Assembly: GCA_017512025.1 (NCBI GenBank) | Contig: JAFWHH010000012.1 | Span: forward strand, 124,001 to 188,000 | Direction of reading: 5' to 3' | DNA: 64,000 nucleotides | Source: Clostridia bacterium | Lineage (GTDB): Bacteria > Bacillota > Clostridia > TANB77 > CAG-508 | In this document: positions 1 to 8,375 of the stretch, one piece after another | Position numbering within the stretch: the stretch's first letter is position 1 | Layout of the letters: each line of letters starts with the position of its first letter | Program-made: the position numbers and the translations under genes | Notes under the pieces: generated by a model | What the model was told of the DNA's origin: nothing | What the model saw: the letters and a program-made list of their open reading frames with translations, nothing else | Database searches by the model: none

Positions 1-451
1 AGTATCAAAAGCACTAGAAGATCATGCTGAAGAATACCCAATAAAATTTCCACAAAAAACAATTGAGTTATTAGAAAGTAAATTTGGTATGGGATTTGAT
101 GCAAATCTTAGAGCAGTTATACACAATTTTATTGAAAGAAAAGAGTTCGTTGCAGCAAGCTATTTTTGTGATAGATATACTAAACTAATGGGCGAGGATA
201 ACAATCATACATCAAACATATCAACACTAAGGAGTGATATAAAAAGAGCTGAAATTGGACAAATAATTCTTCGTGGAATACATGTAGATGCAACACCAGA
301 AGAGAAAGATAAATTCTTTGATTTTCTAGAGAAAAAGATGCAACAAACACGTTATGGCCATAATTTGATTCCTATTGGAAGAACAAAGGATGGAACTAAA
401 AAGTTAACACTAGCAGATATATGGGAAGAGGAAAGAAATCCTAAAAGATAG
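1..451 (+). CDS. C-terminal part of an unrecognised protein
   Basis: The reading frame is open from base 2 to the TAG at 449-451, and there is no convincing ribosome-binding site before the first internal ATG at 89, so the gene very likely begins outside the window. The visible 149 residues are charged, soluble and probably alpha-helical, ending in a lysine/arginine-rich tail. I see no signal peptide, membrane segment or catalytic motif and do not recognise the family. A hairpin at 467-491 follows the stop and may mark the transcript end. Confidence 0.7.
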   Translation, partial: VSKALEDHAEEYPIKFPQKTIELLESKFGMGFDANLRAVIHNFIERKEFVAASYFCDRYTKLMGEDNNHTSNISTLRSDIKRAEIGQIILRGIHVDATPEEKDKFFDFLEKKMQQTRYGHNLIPIGRTKDGTKKLTLADIWEEERNPKR

Positions 452-466
452 TGTCGAAATTTGTCG

Positions 467-491
467 TACGAAAACAGAACAAGTTTTCGTA
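467..491 (+). terminator. Hairpin after the partial gene
   Basis: TACGAAAAC and GTTTTCGTA form a 9-bp stem around a 7-base loop, 16 bases after the stop codon. It is followed by AAAA rather than a U tract, so termination is only possible, not shown. Confidence 0.35.
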
Positions 492-497
492 AAAATA

Positions 498-526
498 TTG
501 ACTTAAAATTAGCTCCAATTTATAAT
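498..526 (+). promoter_or_regulatory. Sigma-A-type promoter for the small membrane-peptide unit
   Basis: TTGACT (498-503), a 17-base spacer and TATAAT (521-526). It lies upstream of the hairpin at 573-623 and the small ORF at 669. Confidence 0.75.
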
Positions 527-572
527 ACAACACATAGGTTGTTTTTGATTGGAGAAACAAAATCCTTTCAAA

Positions 573-623
573 ACAGATGCATTAATTAGCAAGTAGTATT
601 TACCTGTTAATTGATGCATCTGT
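573..623 (+). repeat. 19-bp inverted repeat in the leader of the small ORF
   Basis: Bases 573-591 and 605-623 pair along 19 positions, two of them G-U when read as RNA, around a 13-base loop. It lies between promoter 498-526 and the ribosome-binding site of ORF 669-836. TTTAAATG follows it, so it could act as an attenuator or an mRNA-stabilising stem. A third possibility is an antisense-RNA target. Confidence 0.6.
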
Positions 624-668
624 TTAAATGTTGCATCAAATATACAAAGAAAGGAGTTTGTACATAAG

Positions 669-836
669 ATGAAAAGCAGTTTCAATAAAATGATTATTTC
701 TTTTTCTGTTGTATCTGTTATTGCAATTCTATCAATAATGATATGTTGCTTAGCAGCACTTGGATATAATTCTAAGGTTTCAATAGAAAAAGAAAAGATT
801 GAAGTTGACTCGCAATCTCACTTCAATCAAATGTAA
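669..836 (+). CDS. Small single-pass membrane peptide (55 aa)
   Basis: This short ATG-TAA frame is preceded by AAAGGAG (650-656). The product has a short basic N-terminus (MKSSFNK), one hydrophobic segment at about residues 8-32 containing CC, and a charged C-terminal tail. It is a self-contained transcription unit: promoter 498-526, a 19-bp hairpin in the leader, this ORF, then the hairpin 841-868. Size, hydrophobicity and structured leader resemble type I toxin peptides or small regulatory membrane peptides, but there is no recognisable family signature and I assign no function. Confidence 0.55.
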   Translation: MKSSFNKMIISFSVVSVIAILSIMICCLAALGYNSKVSIEKEKIEVDSQSHFNQM

Positions 837-840
837 CCTC

Positions 841-868
841 AGAGGAAAGGGCTTATGCTCTTTTCTCT
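841..868 (+). terminator. Terminator of the small-peptide unit
   Basis: AGAGGAAAGGGC and GCTCTTTTCTCT pair over 12 positions (including G-U pairs) around TTAT, starting five bases after the stop of the small ORF and followed by TTATATT. Confidence 0.55.
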
Positions 869-926
869 TATATTAAATATATTATATAACATTGTTTTAT
901 ATTATTCAATAATTTAATAATAAGTT

Positions 927-1841
927 TTATTCAATATTCTCATATATTCCTTGATAAAGATTTCTTTCTTTTAGTATTTTATCGAGTCCATTCATAACAA
1001 GCTTCTTATGTAAGTTCCATTCAGGAGCTACTAATAAATCCTTTGGAGCATCGCTATTGATTCTATGAACAATAATTTCTTTTGGAATATGAGTAATTAT
1101 ATAGACAAGCTCTTCCATATATTCATCAAAAGATATTGGTGTGTACTCATTATTGTTATACATTTCTTCAAGCTTAGTGCCTTTAATAATATATGTAGCA
1201 TGAATTTTTATTCCTTGTATGTTATGGTTTGTAATGAATTTAAGTGTTTCTTTTACATCTTCAAATGTTTCACCGGGTAATCCGCACATGATATGAGTTA
1301 CAACATCAATACCATATTTATTAAGTATTTCTACAGCTTTTGTATAGATTTCAGACGTATAGCCTCTGTTGATTACTTTTGCTGTATTATCATTTGATGT
1401 TTGAAGACCAAGTTCAACCCATACGTAGTATTTGGATTTATATGAAGCAATAAGCTTTGCAATTTCATCTGTAATGCAATCTGGTCTTGTTGCAATAGCA
1501 AGAGCAACAATTCGATTATCAATAAGAGCTGAATCATACTTTTGTTTTAGATTCTCTATGGTATCGTATGTATTTGTATAGTTTTGGAAGTAACATATAA
1601 ACTTATTAGCACGTTCACCTCGATAGCTATTTAGAAAACTGGTTACTTGATCTGGAATGTCAATATGTTTTAAATGCTCTCCAGAGCCTTGCTCACCACA
1701 AAAGATGCAGCCACCAGTACCACATTTTCCATCTCTATTTGGACATGTAAATCCACCATCTACACATATTTTTAATGTACGCTCTCCGAATTTATCTTTT
1801 AAATATTCAGTTAAACGATTATATCTTTTTAAATTTTCCAT
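927..1841 (-). CDS. Radical SAM protein of the YhcC/TIGR01212 family
   Basis: The 304-residue product has the radical-SAM [4Fe-4S] cysteines at C33, C45 and C48, in the context FTCPNRDG...GGCIFC typical of YhcC-type proteins, which are widespread but poorly understood. Later family motifs include WVELGLQT and THIMCGLPGET. The frame is open to 1994, but MENLKRYNRL at 1841 is the natural family start. The -10 box of a good promoter (1848-1853) ends six bases before this ATG, so the mRNA is predicted to be leaderless and no Shine-Dalgarno site is present. It is divergent from the methyltransferase at 1950. Confidence 0.85.
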   Translation of the reverse strand: MENLKRYNRLTEYLKDKFGERTLKICVDGGFTCPNRDGKCGTGGCIFCGEQGSGEHLKHIDIPDQVTSFLNSYRGERANKFICYFQNYTNTYDTIENLKQKYDSALIDNRIVALAIATRPDCITDEIAKLIASYKSKYYVWVELGLQTSNDNTAKVINRGYTSEIYTKAVEILNKYGIDVVTHIMCGLPGETFEDVKETLKFITNHNIQGIKIHATYIIKGTKLEEMYNNNEYTPISFDEYMEELVYIITHIPKEIIVHRINSDAPKDLLVAPEWNLHKKLVMNGLDKILKERNLYQGIYENIE

Positions 1842-1847
1842 AGTGAT

Positions 1848-1876
1848 ATTATACCAGCAAATCCCTATAAAATCAA
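1848..1876 (-). promoter_or_regulatory. Promoter of the radical SAM gene, apparently leaderless
   Basis: On the minus strand TTGATT (1876-1871), a 17-base spacer and TATAAT (1853-1848). The start ATG at 1841 falls where transcription should begin. Confidence 0.65.
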
Positions 1877-1949
1877 CGATACAGATGTATATTGTAATAA
1901 AGGATGAATTGTGATAATATTTGAATATCAAGTTGTTTTGGAGGTTTAT

Positions 1950-2591
1950 ATGGATAGTATTGAACAAACAAAAAAGTATTGGAATGAGATTCATAATTCG
2001 TATGAAAGAGCTGATATAGTTTATGATGATTGGCTTGATTTATTTTTAGATGATATTAATAAATGTGGACTTCCAATAATTGATTTAGGATGTGGAAGCG
2101 GTAACGATTCTAAATATTTAATTGAGCATGGAAAACAAGTAGTAGCCTGTGACTATGCCGAAAATGCTATTGAAAATGTTAAAAAGAATTTTCCAGAGCT
2201 TATCGATGCAAAGTGCTTTGATATGACAGAAGGCTTACCATTTGAAGATGGATATGCTGGAATTGTTATAGCAGATTTATCTTTACATTATTTTTCTGAG
2301 GAGGTTACTAAGAAAGTACTAAATGATATAAAAAGAGTACTTGTTGATAATGGAATTCTTATATTTAGAGTTAATTCTATTAATGACGTTAACCATGGTG
2401 CCGGAGTTGGAACTGAAGTGGAACACCATTATTTCTTAAATGAGAAGAATGGAAGATATAAGAGATTCTTTGATAGAGATGATATTAATAAGTTCTTTGG
2501 TGAATGGAATATTGAATATGCTGAAGAAGAGAAGATGGATAGATATGAACTTCTAAAGATTTTATGGAGAGGAAAAGTATCTAAAAAGTAG
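1950..2591 (+). CDS. SAM-dependent class I methyltransferase
   Basis: The 213-residue protein has motif I as IIDLGCGSGND (about residues 42-52), an acidic motif II in VACDYAENAI and motif IV-like VIADLSLHYF, the pattern of the Methyltransf_11/25 group. The substrate cannot be inferred. GGAGG (1940-1944) lies six bases before ATG 1950, which fixes the start although the frame is open to 1911. It is divergent from the radical SAM gene; a weak promoter is possible just upstream. glmM follows after 115 bases with its own promoter. Confidence 0.85.
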   Translation: MDSIEQTKKYWNEIHNSYERADIVYDDWLDLFLDDINKCGLPIIDLGCGSGNDSKYLIEHGKQVVACDYAENAIENVKKNFPELIDAKCFDMTEGLPFEDGYAGIVIADLSLHYFSEEVTKKVLNDIKRVLVDNGILIFRVNSINDVNHGAGVGTEVEHHYFLNEKNGRYKRFFDRDDINKFFGEWNIEYAEEEKMDRYELLKILWRGKVSKK

Positions 2592-2606
2592 TAAAAAAGA
2601 ATTATA

Positions 2607-2635
2607 TTGACGAATAAAAATATTGAATATATAAT
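2607..2635 (+). promoter_or_regulatory. Promoter of glmM
   Basis: TTGACG (2607-2612), 17 bases, TATAAT (2630-2635), about 70 bases upstream of the glmM start. Confidence 0.7.
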
Positions 2636-2706
2636 AGCAATGTTAAATACGTTAGAAAACGCAATTAATAAACTTTATATAAATAAATTTTAATTGGAGG
2701 TAAACA

Positions 2707-4071
2707 ATGAGAAAATATTTTGGAACAGATGGAATTAGAAGAATTGCAAATACTGAGCTTACACCAGAGCTAGTATACAAAGTTGCAAAAGCTGGAGCAT
2801 GTGTTTTATCAAAACATACAGATCATGCACCAACTATTTTAATAGGAAGAGATACACGTATTTCTGGTACGCTTATTGAAAGTGCTATGGTAGCTGGATT
2901 CTTAAGCTATGGAGCAAACGTTAAGATATTAGGAGTTATGCCAACACCAGGTGTTGCATATTTAACAAAGAAATTAAAAGCAGATGCAAGTGTTGTTATT
3001 TCTGCTTCTCATAATACATTTGAATTCAACGGAGTTAAATACTTCAGTAATTTAGGTATGAAAATATCTGATGAATTAGAAGAAGAAATTGAAGAGATAA
3101 TGGATTCAGGAAAGATTGATGAATTAACAGCTTGTAATGACAAAATTGGAGTTTCAGAAATTGCTACTGATTTATTAGACGAATATGTATATTTCTTTAG
3201 AAAGAACTTCGAAGAAGATATAGAAGCATTAAATAATGATGATTTTGTAGTTGCTATTGATACAGCAAACGGAGCTACTTCTGTTGTTGCTGATAAAGTA
3301 TTTACAGCACTTGGAATTAGACATTATATTATAAATGATACTCCAAATGGAATTAACATCAATGATGGATGTGGATCAACACACTTAGAGATGTTAAAAC
3401 AATATGTAATTGATAAGAAATGTAACTTAGGTATTGCATATGATGGTGACGGAGATAGATGTTTAGCTGTTGATGAAAAAGGAAATGAAATTGATGGAGA
3501 TAAAATCTTAGCAGTTATTTCTAAATATATGAAAGCTAAAGGAAAATTAAACAAAGATACTGTTGTTGCAACTGTAATGAGTAACCTTGGACTAAATAAA
3601 TATGCTAAGGAGAATGAATTAAACTTCGTTCAAACAAAAGTTGGAGATAGATATGTTCTTGAGGAGATGTTAAAAGAAGGATACAACTTAGGTGGAGAGC
3701 AATCTGGACACGTTATATGCTTAGATTACAATCCAACTGGAGATGGTATTTTAACATCACTTATGCTTATTAAAGCAATATTAGAAGAAGGAAAGAAAGC
3801 TTCTGAGGTAGCTGGAATAATGAAAGCATATCCACAAGTATTAATAAATGCTAAAGTTTCTTCAGATAAGAAAAATGACTTTGATAAAGATGAAGATGTT
3901 AAAGCAGCTATTGAAGCACTTAACAAAGAATTTGATGGAAATGGAAGAGTATTAATCAGAGCTTCTGGAACAGAGCCACTAGTAAGAGTTATGATTGAAG
4001 GAGAAGACCAAGAATACATAACAAAGAAAGCTAGAGAAATAGCTGATTTAATACAAGAAAAATTAAAATAA
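2707..4071 (+). CDS. glmM: Phosphoglucosamine mutase
   Basis: GlmM interconverts glucosamine-6-phosphate and glucosamine-1-phosphate, the cytoplasmic step before UDP-GlcNAc for peptidoglycan. The 454-residue protein begins KYFGTDGIRR, has the phosphoserine loop ISASHN (active serine near residue 101), the metal loop AYDGDGDRC, the sugar-binding GGEQSGH and the C-terminal phosphate loop RASGTEPLVRVM, all in the usual order and at normal length. TTGGAGG precedes the ATG. It is monocistronic between promoter 2607-2635 and terminator 4091-4123. Confidence 0.97.
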   Translation: MRKYFGTDGIRRIANTELTPELVYKVAKAGACVLSKHTDHAPTILIGRDTRISGTLIESAMVAGFLSYGANVKILGVMPTPGVAYLTKKLKADASVVISASHNTFEFNGVKYFSNLGMKISDELEEEIEEIMDSGKIDELTACNDKIGVSEIATDLLDEYVYFFRKNFEEDIEALNNDDFVVAIDTANGATSVVADKVFTALGIRHYIINDTPNGININDGCGSTHLEMLKQYVIDKKCNLGIAYDGDGDRCLAVDEKGNEIDGDKILAVISKYMKAKGKLNKDTVVATVMSNLGLNKYAKENELNFVQTKVGDRYVLEEMLKEGYNLGGEQSGHVICLDYNPTGDGILTSLMLIKAILEEGKKASEVAGIMKAYPQVLINAKVSSDKKNDFDKDEDVKAAIEALNKEFDGNGRVLIRASGTEPLVRVMIEGEDQEYITKKAREIADLIQEKLK

Positions 4072-4090
4072 TAAATTAGGAGATAATAAA

Positions 4091-4123
4091 GAAGAACTTA
4101 CTTTGAGGTAGGTTCTTTTTTTG
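4091..4123 (+). terminator. Terminator after glmM
   Basis: A GAACTTAC/GTAGGTTC stem with G-U pairs, closed by A/T pairs and followed by a run of T (TTCTTTTTTT). Confidence 0.8.
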
Positions 4124-4201
4124 TATACATAAAAATTTTTTCTTTTTTGTGAACCAAACATAAACTTATTGATGTCTAACAAGTATAAAAGCTTTGAAAA
4201 T

Positions 4202-4230
4202 TTGATAAAAACGGCAGTTAGGTGTATAAT
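4202..4230 (+). promoter_or_regulatory. Promoter of the C1-peptidase/LRR gene
   Basis: TTGATA (4202-4207), 17 bases, TATAAT (4225-4230), giving a leader of roughly 60 bases. Confidence 0.75.
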
Positions 4231-4298
4231 GAAGAGTGAGATTTATAATACTTAAGAGGTAGACCATTAAAGACCGTTTTTATGAGAGGGGTGTTTTA

Positions 4299-7200
4299 AT
4301 GAGTAAGATTTTTATGAAGAAAAATGTAATTATGATTATTGCTGCAGTTGTTGTAACAGTAATGCTTGGCGTTATTATTGGAACAAATGTTGCAAACACA
4401 TTAAAAGCAAAAGAAAAACGTGCTGAGAAGGCTAAGTTAGAGCAATCTATAGCTGAAAGAAAAGAGACTGAAGAAAGAATAGAGAAAGCAAAATCAGACA
4501 AACCTTCAGAAGAAGAGCATATTTCAGAAGAATATAAAGAATATGAAAAAAAATCTGATGAAGAGAAAGCTCAAGAAGAAGTAGTTCCAAGAAAAGAAAA
4601 AATTGATTTTAGCGAATTAGAAAAGATTAGAGAAGACCAAAAAGAAGACCTTGGAAAAGAATATGTTTTAGAAGAAGACAAAGATAGTGATGATGAGAGC
4701 GTATTACCTAAAAAGTTCAACTTAAAAGATAAAATAACAATTCCTATCAGAGACCAAGACAGTTTTGGATTATGTTGGGATTATGCTTCTGTGAAGGTTG
4801 CAGAAACAAATTTAGCATTAACCCAGGGAAAATACTATGACTTATCTGAAAGCCATATCGATTATATGACTTCTAATTTGATTAAAACACATGGTAGAGG
4901 GGAAAATAATGGAGGAAACTTCAGTGATTTTAAGCATTATAATGATGAATTCAAAGGATTCGTTCTTGAAGATGAAGTTCCACGAAATGTTTATGAAGAT
5001 TACGAATACAATACATTTAGTAATATACCAAAAGAAGATTTATTTATTACAAAATATGTAGATTACCCAGGTGTATATAGATTTTCTTGTGAAACACAAG
5101 AAGAGTATGAATTAAAGCTAAAAGAATTACAAACGGCTGTTAAAACACATGTTATGAATTATGGAGCTTTATATGCATCAATTGATGCTCCTGATTTTGG
5201 AGAAAACCATTATGTGAAGTATGGTGAGATTATTGAAAATAGTAGAGGAGCGCATGCCGTTGTAATTGTAGGATGGGATGATAATTTCTCTAAAGACAAC
5301 TTTACATCTCCAAATGGAAACAAACCAGAGAAAGATGGTGCTTATATTGCTATTAACTCATGGGGAGAAGATTGGGGAGATAATGGATACTTCTATATTT
5401 CATACGAAGATAGAGCTGTTAATGGACAAATGTCAGGTATTATATCAATAAATGATAAATCTGACCTAATCAAGGTAAGTGAATTAGTTAAAGACGTAAG
5501 AGATTATATACATGATGTATATGCAGATAAAATAATCACATTGAACGGAGAAGAATACGTTAGAGATGAGACATATAGCGGTAATATAGACTTATCAAAT
5601 AGAAATATAAAAGATCTTAGTGGATTTGAAATATTATTACGTGGAGCATATACAATTAATCTATCAAATAATAATATTGAAAACATAGATGCATTAAAAG
5701 AGTTCAATCTTTCAGATTATGTATCTATTGATTTATCTAACAACAACATAAAAGATGTATCTTGTTTAAAGGATATGAAGATTAATTCATTGAATCTATC
5801 TGGAAATTATGGAGTAACGGGATACGATGAAATAAAGATAGAATTTAAATTAATTCTTGCCGATTGTGGTCTTACATCATTTGATGTAACAGATTCACTA
5901 AAGGATATAGATGTATTAGATTTAAGTGGTAATAAGATTGATGATTACAGTAATGTAACTAAGTTAAACAATTTATACTACTTTACATTAGAAAATAGTG
6001 AGCTAACATCTTTAGAATCTATTAAAGATATTATCAGTATGGAAACTTTAGATTATTTAGATTTAGCACATAACAATTTAAAAGATATTTCAGGACTTGA
6101 AGATGCTAATATTTATAGTATAGATTTATCATACAATACAGAGATTGCTGATTTTGAGCCACTTAGAAAATCTCAATTAACATATCGTGTAATACTTAAC
6201 GGATGTGATATTAAAGATGCCAAAGATGTATTAATGGAAAATGTTTCAGAAGCAGATTTAGAAAAGTATAATGATGTACTAGAAGGGGAATATGATTATG
6301 ATGAGTCTCAGTCAGGAATTAGATATGACTTATCTTATAACAAGAACATTTCAAATATAAAGGCATTGAAAAATGCATCATCAATTGTACTTAACAATTG
6401 TGATTTAACAGATATTTCTGAATTAAAAGAGTTAAAATATGCAAACATGATTGAACTATCTGGAAACCCTAATATAACAGGCGATTTAAGTGGTATGGAT
6501 ATTAGTGAATTAGAGGTACGTAATTGTGATTTAAATAATGACTTCAATGTATTTAATGTTAATTCTGTTGGTATACTTGATGTATCTGAAAACAACATTG
6601 ATAATTATGATAGCTTTATAGACAAAGTAAAATGGTCATTATATATTGATACAGTTACTGGTGAAACAGAGGCTGGTGATGGTGTATATATTTCAACAAA
6701 TCCAAGACATCCTGTTGAAAAAGAACTTATTGTTGAAGTAGAAATTCCAAATGAAGATGGATTAAAACTTGATATTGCAAGATATATAAAATCAAACAAG
6801 ATTAGTCCAGAAAGCATTAAAGTTAATGGAAAAGCAGTAGGTTTTTACGATAAAATCTCAATAAATAAAAACACTACAGTTACGTATAGTACATATTCAG
6901 CAGATAAAATAACTATTAAGTTTGTAGTTAACGATAAGAAGGAACAAGAGGGTATAGAAGTTGCATACAATCCATATATGGCTAGAATAAAGAATGCAAC
7001 AAGTATTGAACCAACACTTATTAAAGTTATAAAAGTATATGGTAATGGCGTATATAAAGAAACAAACGAATTTGAAGTAGATAACACGGCTTATAGAGTA
7101 CCAAGCAAGATAGTAAAAAGAAGATATACCGGTGATCATGATAGCTATATCTTAGTAGATACAAAATATTTCTCTTTTGTAAAACAAGGAGAATATACAG

Positions 7201-7718
7201 CTAAATTTACGGTTAGCTTAATACCAGGTGCTCCTGTTAAAGAATTATCAGATTTGGAAAAAGAAGAAAAGAATAAAGACGAGGAGAAGAAAGAAGAAGA
7301 GCAACCAGAAGAAAACGTTGTTAAAAAATATCCAAAGCTAACATTTACAAACGAAGAGTTATACAGAATTGCTAAAAGTTACTGGGGTGGATTATATTTT
7401 AGTAGTAATGACTTAAAGCTAATACTTGAACTAAACGAGTCAAGAGAGCGCAACAATTCTGGTATACCAATGTATATTCCAAGAAGATTATTATATGATG
7501 TTGGTGGAATGCAAGATATTATATCAACAGATATATATATTCTAATGGATATGGAAAATGGAATGGATAGAATCGAAGAGGAAGATTTAAAGGTACTTGA
7601 AAATTTTGATGATTTAAAATATATCCATATCGTAACACCACCAGAAGAGTATAATCAATTAGATTTAATAATTGATCAAGATAAGTATATAGTAAATATA
7701 GAGCAAAAAGTTGAGTAA
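4299..7718 (+). CDS. Membrane-anchored papain-like cysteine protease with leucine-rich repeats
   Basis: The 1,139-residue protein begins with a basic tip and one membrane segment (about residues 8-32), then a charged coiled coil to about residue 145, placing the rest outside the cell. Residues 150-370 are a C1A peptidase with all key residues: oxyanion Q153, nucleophile C159 in SFGLCWDYAS, H319 in GAHAVVIVGWDD and N353 in NSWGEDWG. Residues about 430-720 hold internalin-style leucine-rich repeats (DLSNNNIKDV type). The last 400 residues are less clear, with a charged linker near 980 to 1010. It has its own promoter and terminator. The target is unknown; a role in processing or binding extracellular or surface proteins is inference. 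Confidence 0.85.
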   Translation: MSKIFMKKNVIMIIAAVVVTVMLGVIIGTNVANTLKAKEKRAEKAKLEQSIAERKETEERIEKAKSDKPSEEEHISEEYKEYEKKSDEEKAQEEVVPRKEKIDFSELEKIREDQKEDLGKEYVLEEDKDSDDESVLPKKFNLKDKITIPIRDQDSFGLCWDYASVKVAETNLALTQGKYYDLSESHIDYMTSNLIKTHGRGENNGGNFSDFKHYNDEFKGFVLEDEVPRNVYEDYEYNTFSNIPKEDLFITKYVDYPGVYRFSCETQEEYELKLKELQTAVKTHVMNYGALYASIDAPDFGENHYVKYGEIIENSRGAHAVVIVGWDDNFSKDNFTSPNGNKPEKDGAYIAINSWGEDWGDNGYFYISYEDRAVNGQMSGIISINDKSDLIKVSELVKDVRDYIHDVYADKIITLNGEEYVRDETYSGNIDLSNRNIKDLSGFEILLRGAYTINLSNNNIENIDALKEFNLSDYVSIDLSNNNIKDVSCLKDMKINSLNLSGNYGVTGYDEIKIEFKLILADCGLTSFDVTDSLKDIDVLDLSGNKIDDYSNVTKLNNLYYFTLENSELTSLESIKDIISMETLDYLDLAHNNLKDISGLEDANIYSIDLSYNTEIADFEPLRKSQLTYRVILNGCDIKDAKDVLMENVSEADLEKYNDVLEGEYDYDESQSGIRYDLSYNKNISNIKALKNASSIVLNNCDLTDISELKELKYANMIELSGNPNITGDLSGMDISELEVRNCDLNNDFNVFNVNSVGILDVSENNIDNYDSFIDKVKWSLYIDTVTGETEAGDGVYISTNPRHPVEKELIVEVEIPNEDGLKLDIARYIKSNKISPESIKVNGKAVGFYDKISINKNTTVTYSTYSADKITIKFVVNDKKEQEGIEVAYNPYMARIKNATSIEPTLIKVIKVYGNGVYKETNEFEVDNTAYRVPSKIVKRRYTGDHDSYILVDTKYFSFVKQGEYTAKFTVSLIPGAPVKELSDLEKEEKNKDEEKKEEEQPEENVVKKYPKLTFTNEELYRIAKSYWGGLYFSSNDLKLILELNESRERNNSGIPMYIPRRLLYDVGGMQDIISTDIYILMDMENGMDRIEEEDLKVLENFDDLKYIHIVTPPEEYNQLDLIIDQDKYIVNIEQKVE

Positions 7719-7726
7719 CAAAGAAG

Positions 7727-7756
7727 AGATGTAAGTAAAGCTTACATCTTTTCTTT
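7727..7756 (+). terminator. Terminator after the C1-peptidase/LRR gene
   Basis: AGATGTAAG and CTTACATCT form a 9-bp stem, followed by TTTCTTT. Confidence 0.8.
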
Positions 7757-7790
7757 ATGTTAGATAAAATCCCAAATAGTCTACATAAAT

Positions 7791-7819
7791 TTGACTACGC
7801 AACAACATAGTGGTATAAT
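7791..7819 (+). promoter_or_regulatory. Promoter of GC-balanced cassette 1
   Basis: TTGACT (7791-7796), 17 bases, TATAAT (7814-7819). The leader of about 80 bases can form three hairpins: GTACCATC/GATGATAC with GGAA/TTCC, CACTTTC/GAAAGTG, and GCC-GAAA-TGGC just before the ribosome-binding site. Confidence 0.75.
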
Positions 7820-7908
7820 TGTACCATCGTACGGAATTGTTCCGATGATACACTTTCAATATAGAAAGTGTCCAATCTTATGGTGCCGAAATGGCAAGGA
7901 GAAAACCT

Positions 7909-8208
7909 ATGAAAGCATATGAATTGAAAAGAGAAGAAGACACTGTGGTCGAAATCTACATGCCGGAGCCTAAGTTTGTTCCGAATGCCTGTCTTGATTA
8001 TGATTCAGGTCATGCATGTCACTGGACAGTTGCATATTCTGTCAGATCTAAAGCGCGTGCAATCTTGAACGCTGCACAGGGAATCGCAGTGTTTACAAGG
8101 TGGGACATTGAAGACGAAGGTCGGAGACGGAGATCATTCTTCAGTTTCGAGTTCAAAACGAGGTATGACAAAGACAGTTTCATGTACCTCGTAGAGGCAT
8201 ATCTCTGA
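7909..8208 (+). CDS. Orphan gene of foreign composition (cassette 1, 99 aa)
   Basis: I do not recognise the product. The frame is open to ATG 7891, but AAGGAG about eight bases before ATG 7909 favours that start (MKAYELKREE). The protein is small and soluble, with a C-terminal run of arginines (EGRRRRSFFSF) and a central Cys/His stretch (NACLDYDSGHACHW). Base composition differs sharply from the surroundings: 8041-8100 is 30/60 G+C, against 17/60 for 8641-8700 in metG. It has its own promoter, a multi-hairpin leader and a GC-rich terminator, and sits between two complete host transcription units. This suggests horizontal acquisition as a single-gene unit. Confidence 0.75.
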   Translation: MKAYELKREEDTVVEIYMPEPKFVPNACLDYDSGHACHWTVAYSVRSKARAILNAAQGIAVFTRWDIEDEGRRRRSFFSFEFKTRYDKDSFMYLVEAYL

Positions 8209-8218
8209 GTTGGGCATC

Positions 8219-8258
8219 AAAGGGATGGAGTGTGTATGCACCCATCCCTTTATTTTTT
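8219..8258 (+). terminator. GC-rich terminator of cassette 1
   Basis: AAAGGGATGG and CCATCCCTTT pair, with an inner GTG/CAC extension, followed by ATTTTTT. The stem is more GC-rich than most host terminators nearby. Confidence 0.8.
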
Positions 8259-8282
8259 ATTATACATAATTTCTGTTTAATA

Positions 8283-8311
8283 TTGACTAAATGGCTTGAA
8301 GAATATATAAT
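8283..8311 (+). promoter_or_regulatory. Promoter of metG
   Basis: TTGACT (8283-8288), 17 bases, TATAAT (8306-8311). A 9-bp hairpin (about 8318-8339, AGACTTTCC/GGAGAGTCT) lies in the 60-base leader. The leader is far too short for a T-box or an S-box. Confidence 0.75.
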
Positions 8312-8375
8312 TGTTAAGACTTTCCAAGAGGAGAGTCTATTTTATAATTAGATTTAAAAGAAGGAGGAGATTTAT

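Noticed and set aside
8312..8375. metG leader hairpin as an S-box or T-box.
   Set aside because: The leader is only about 60 bases; neither riboswitch class fits.
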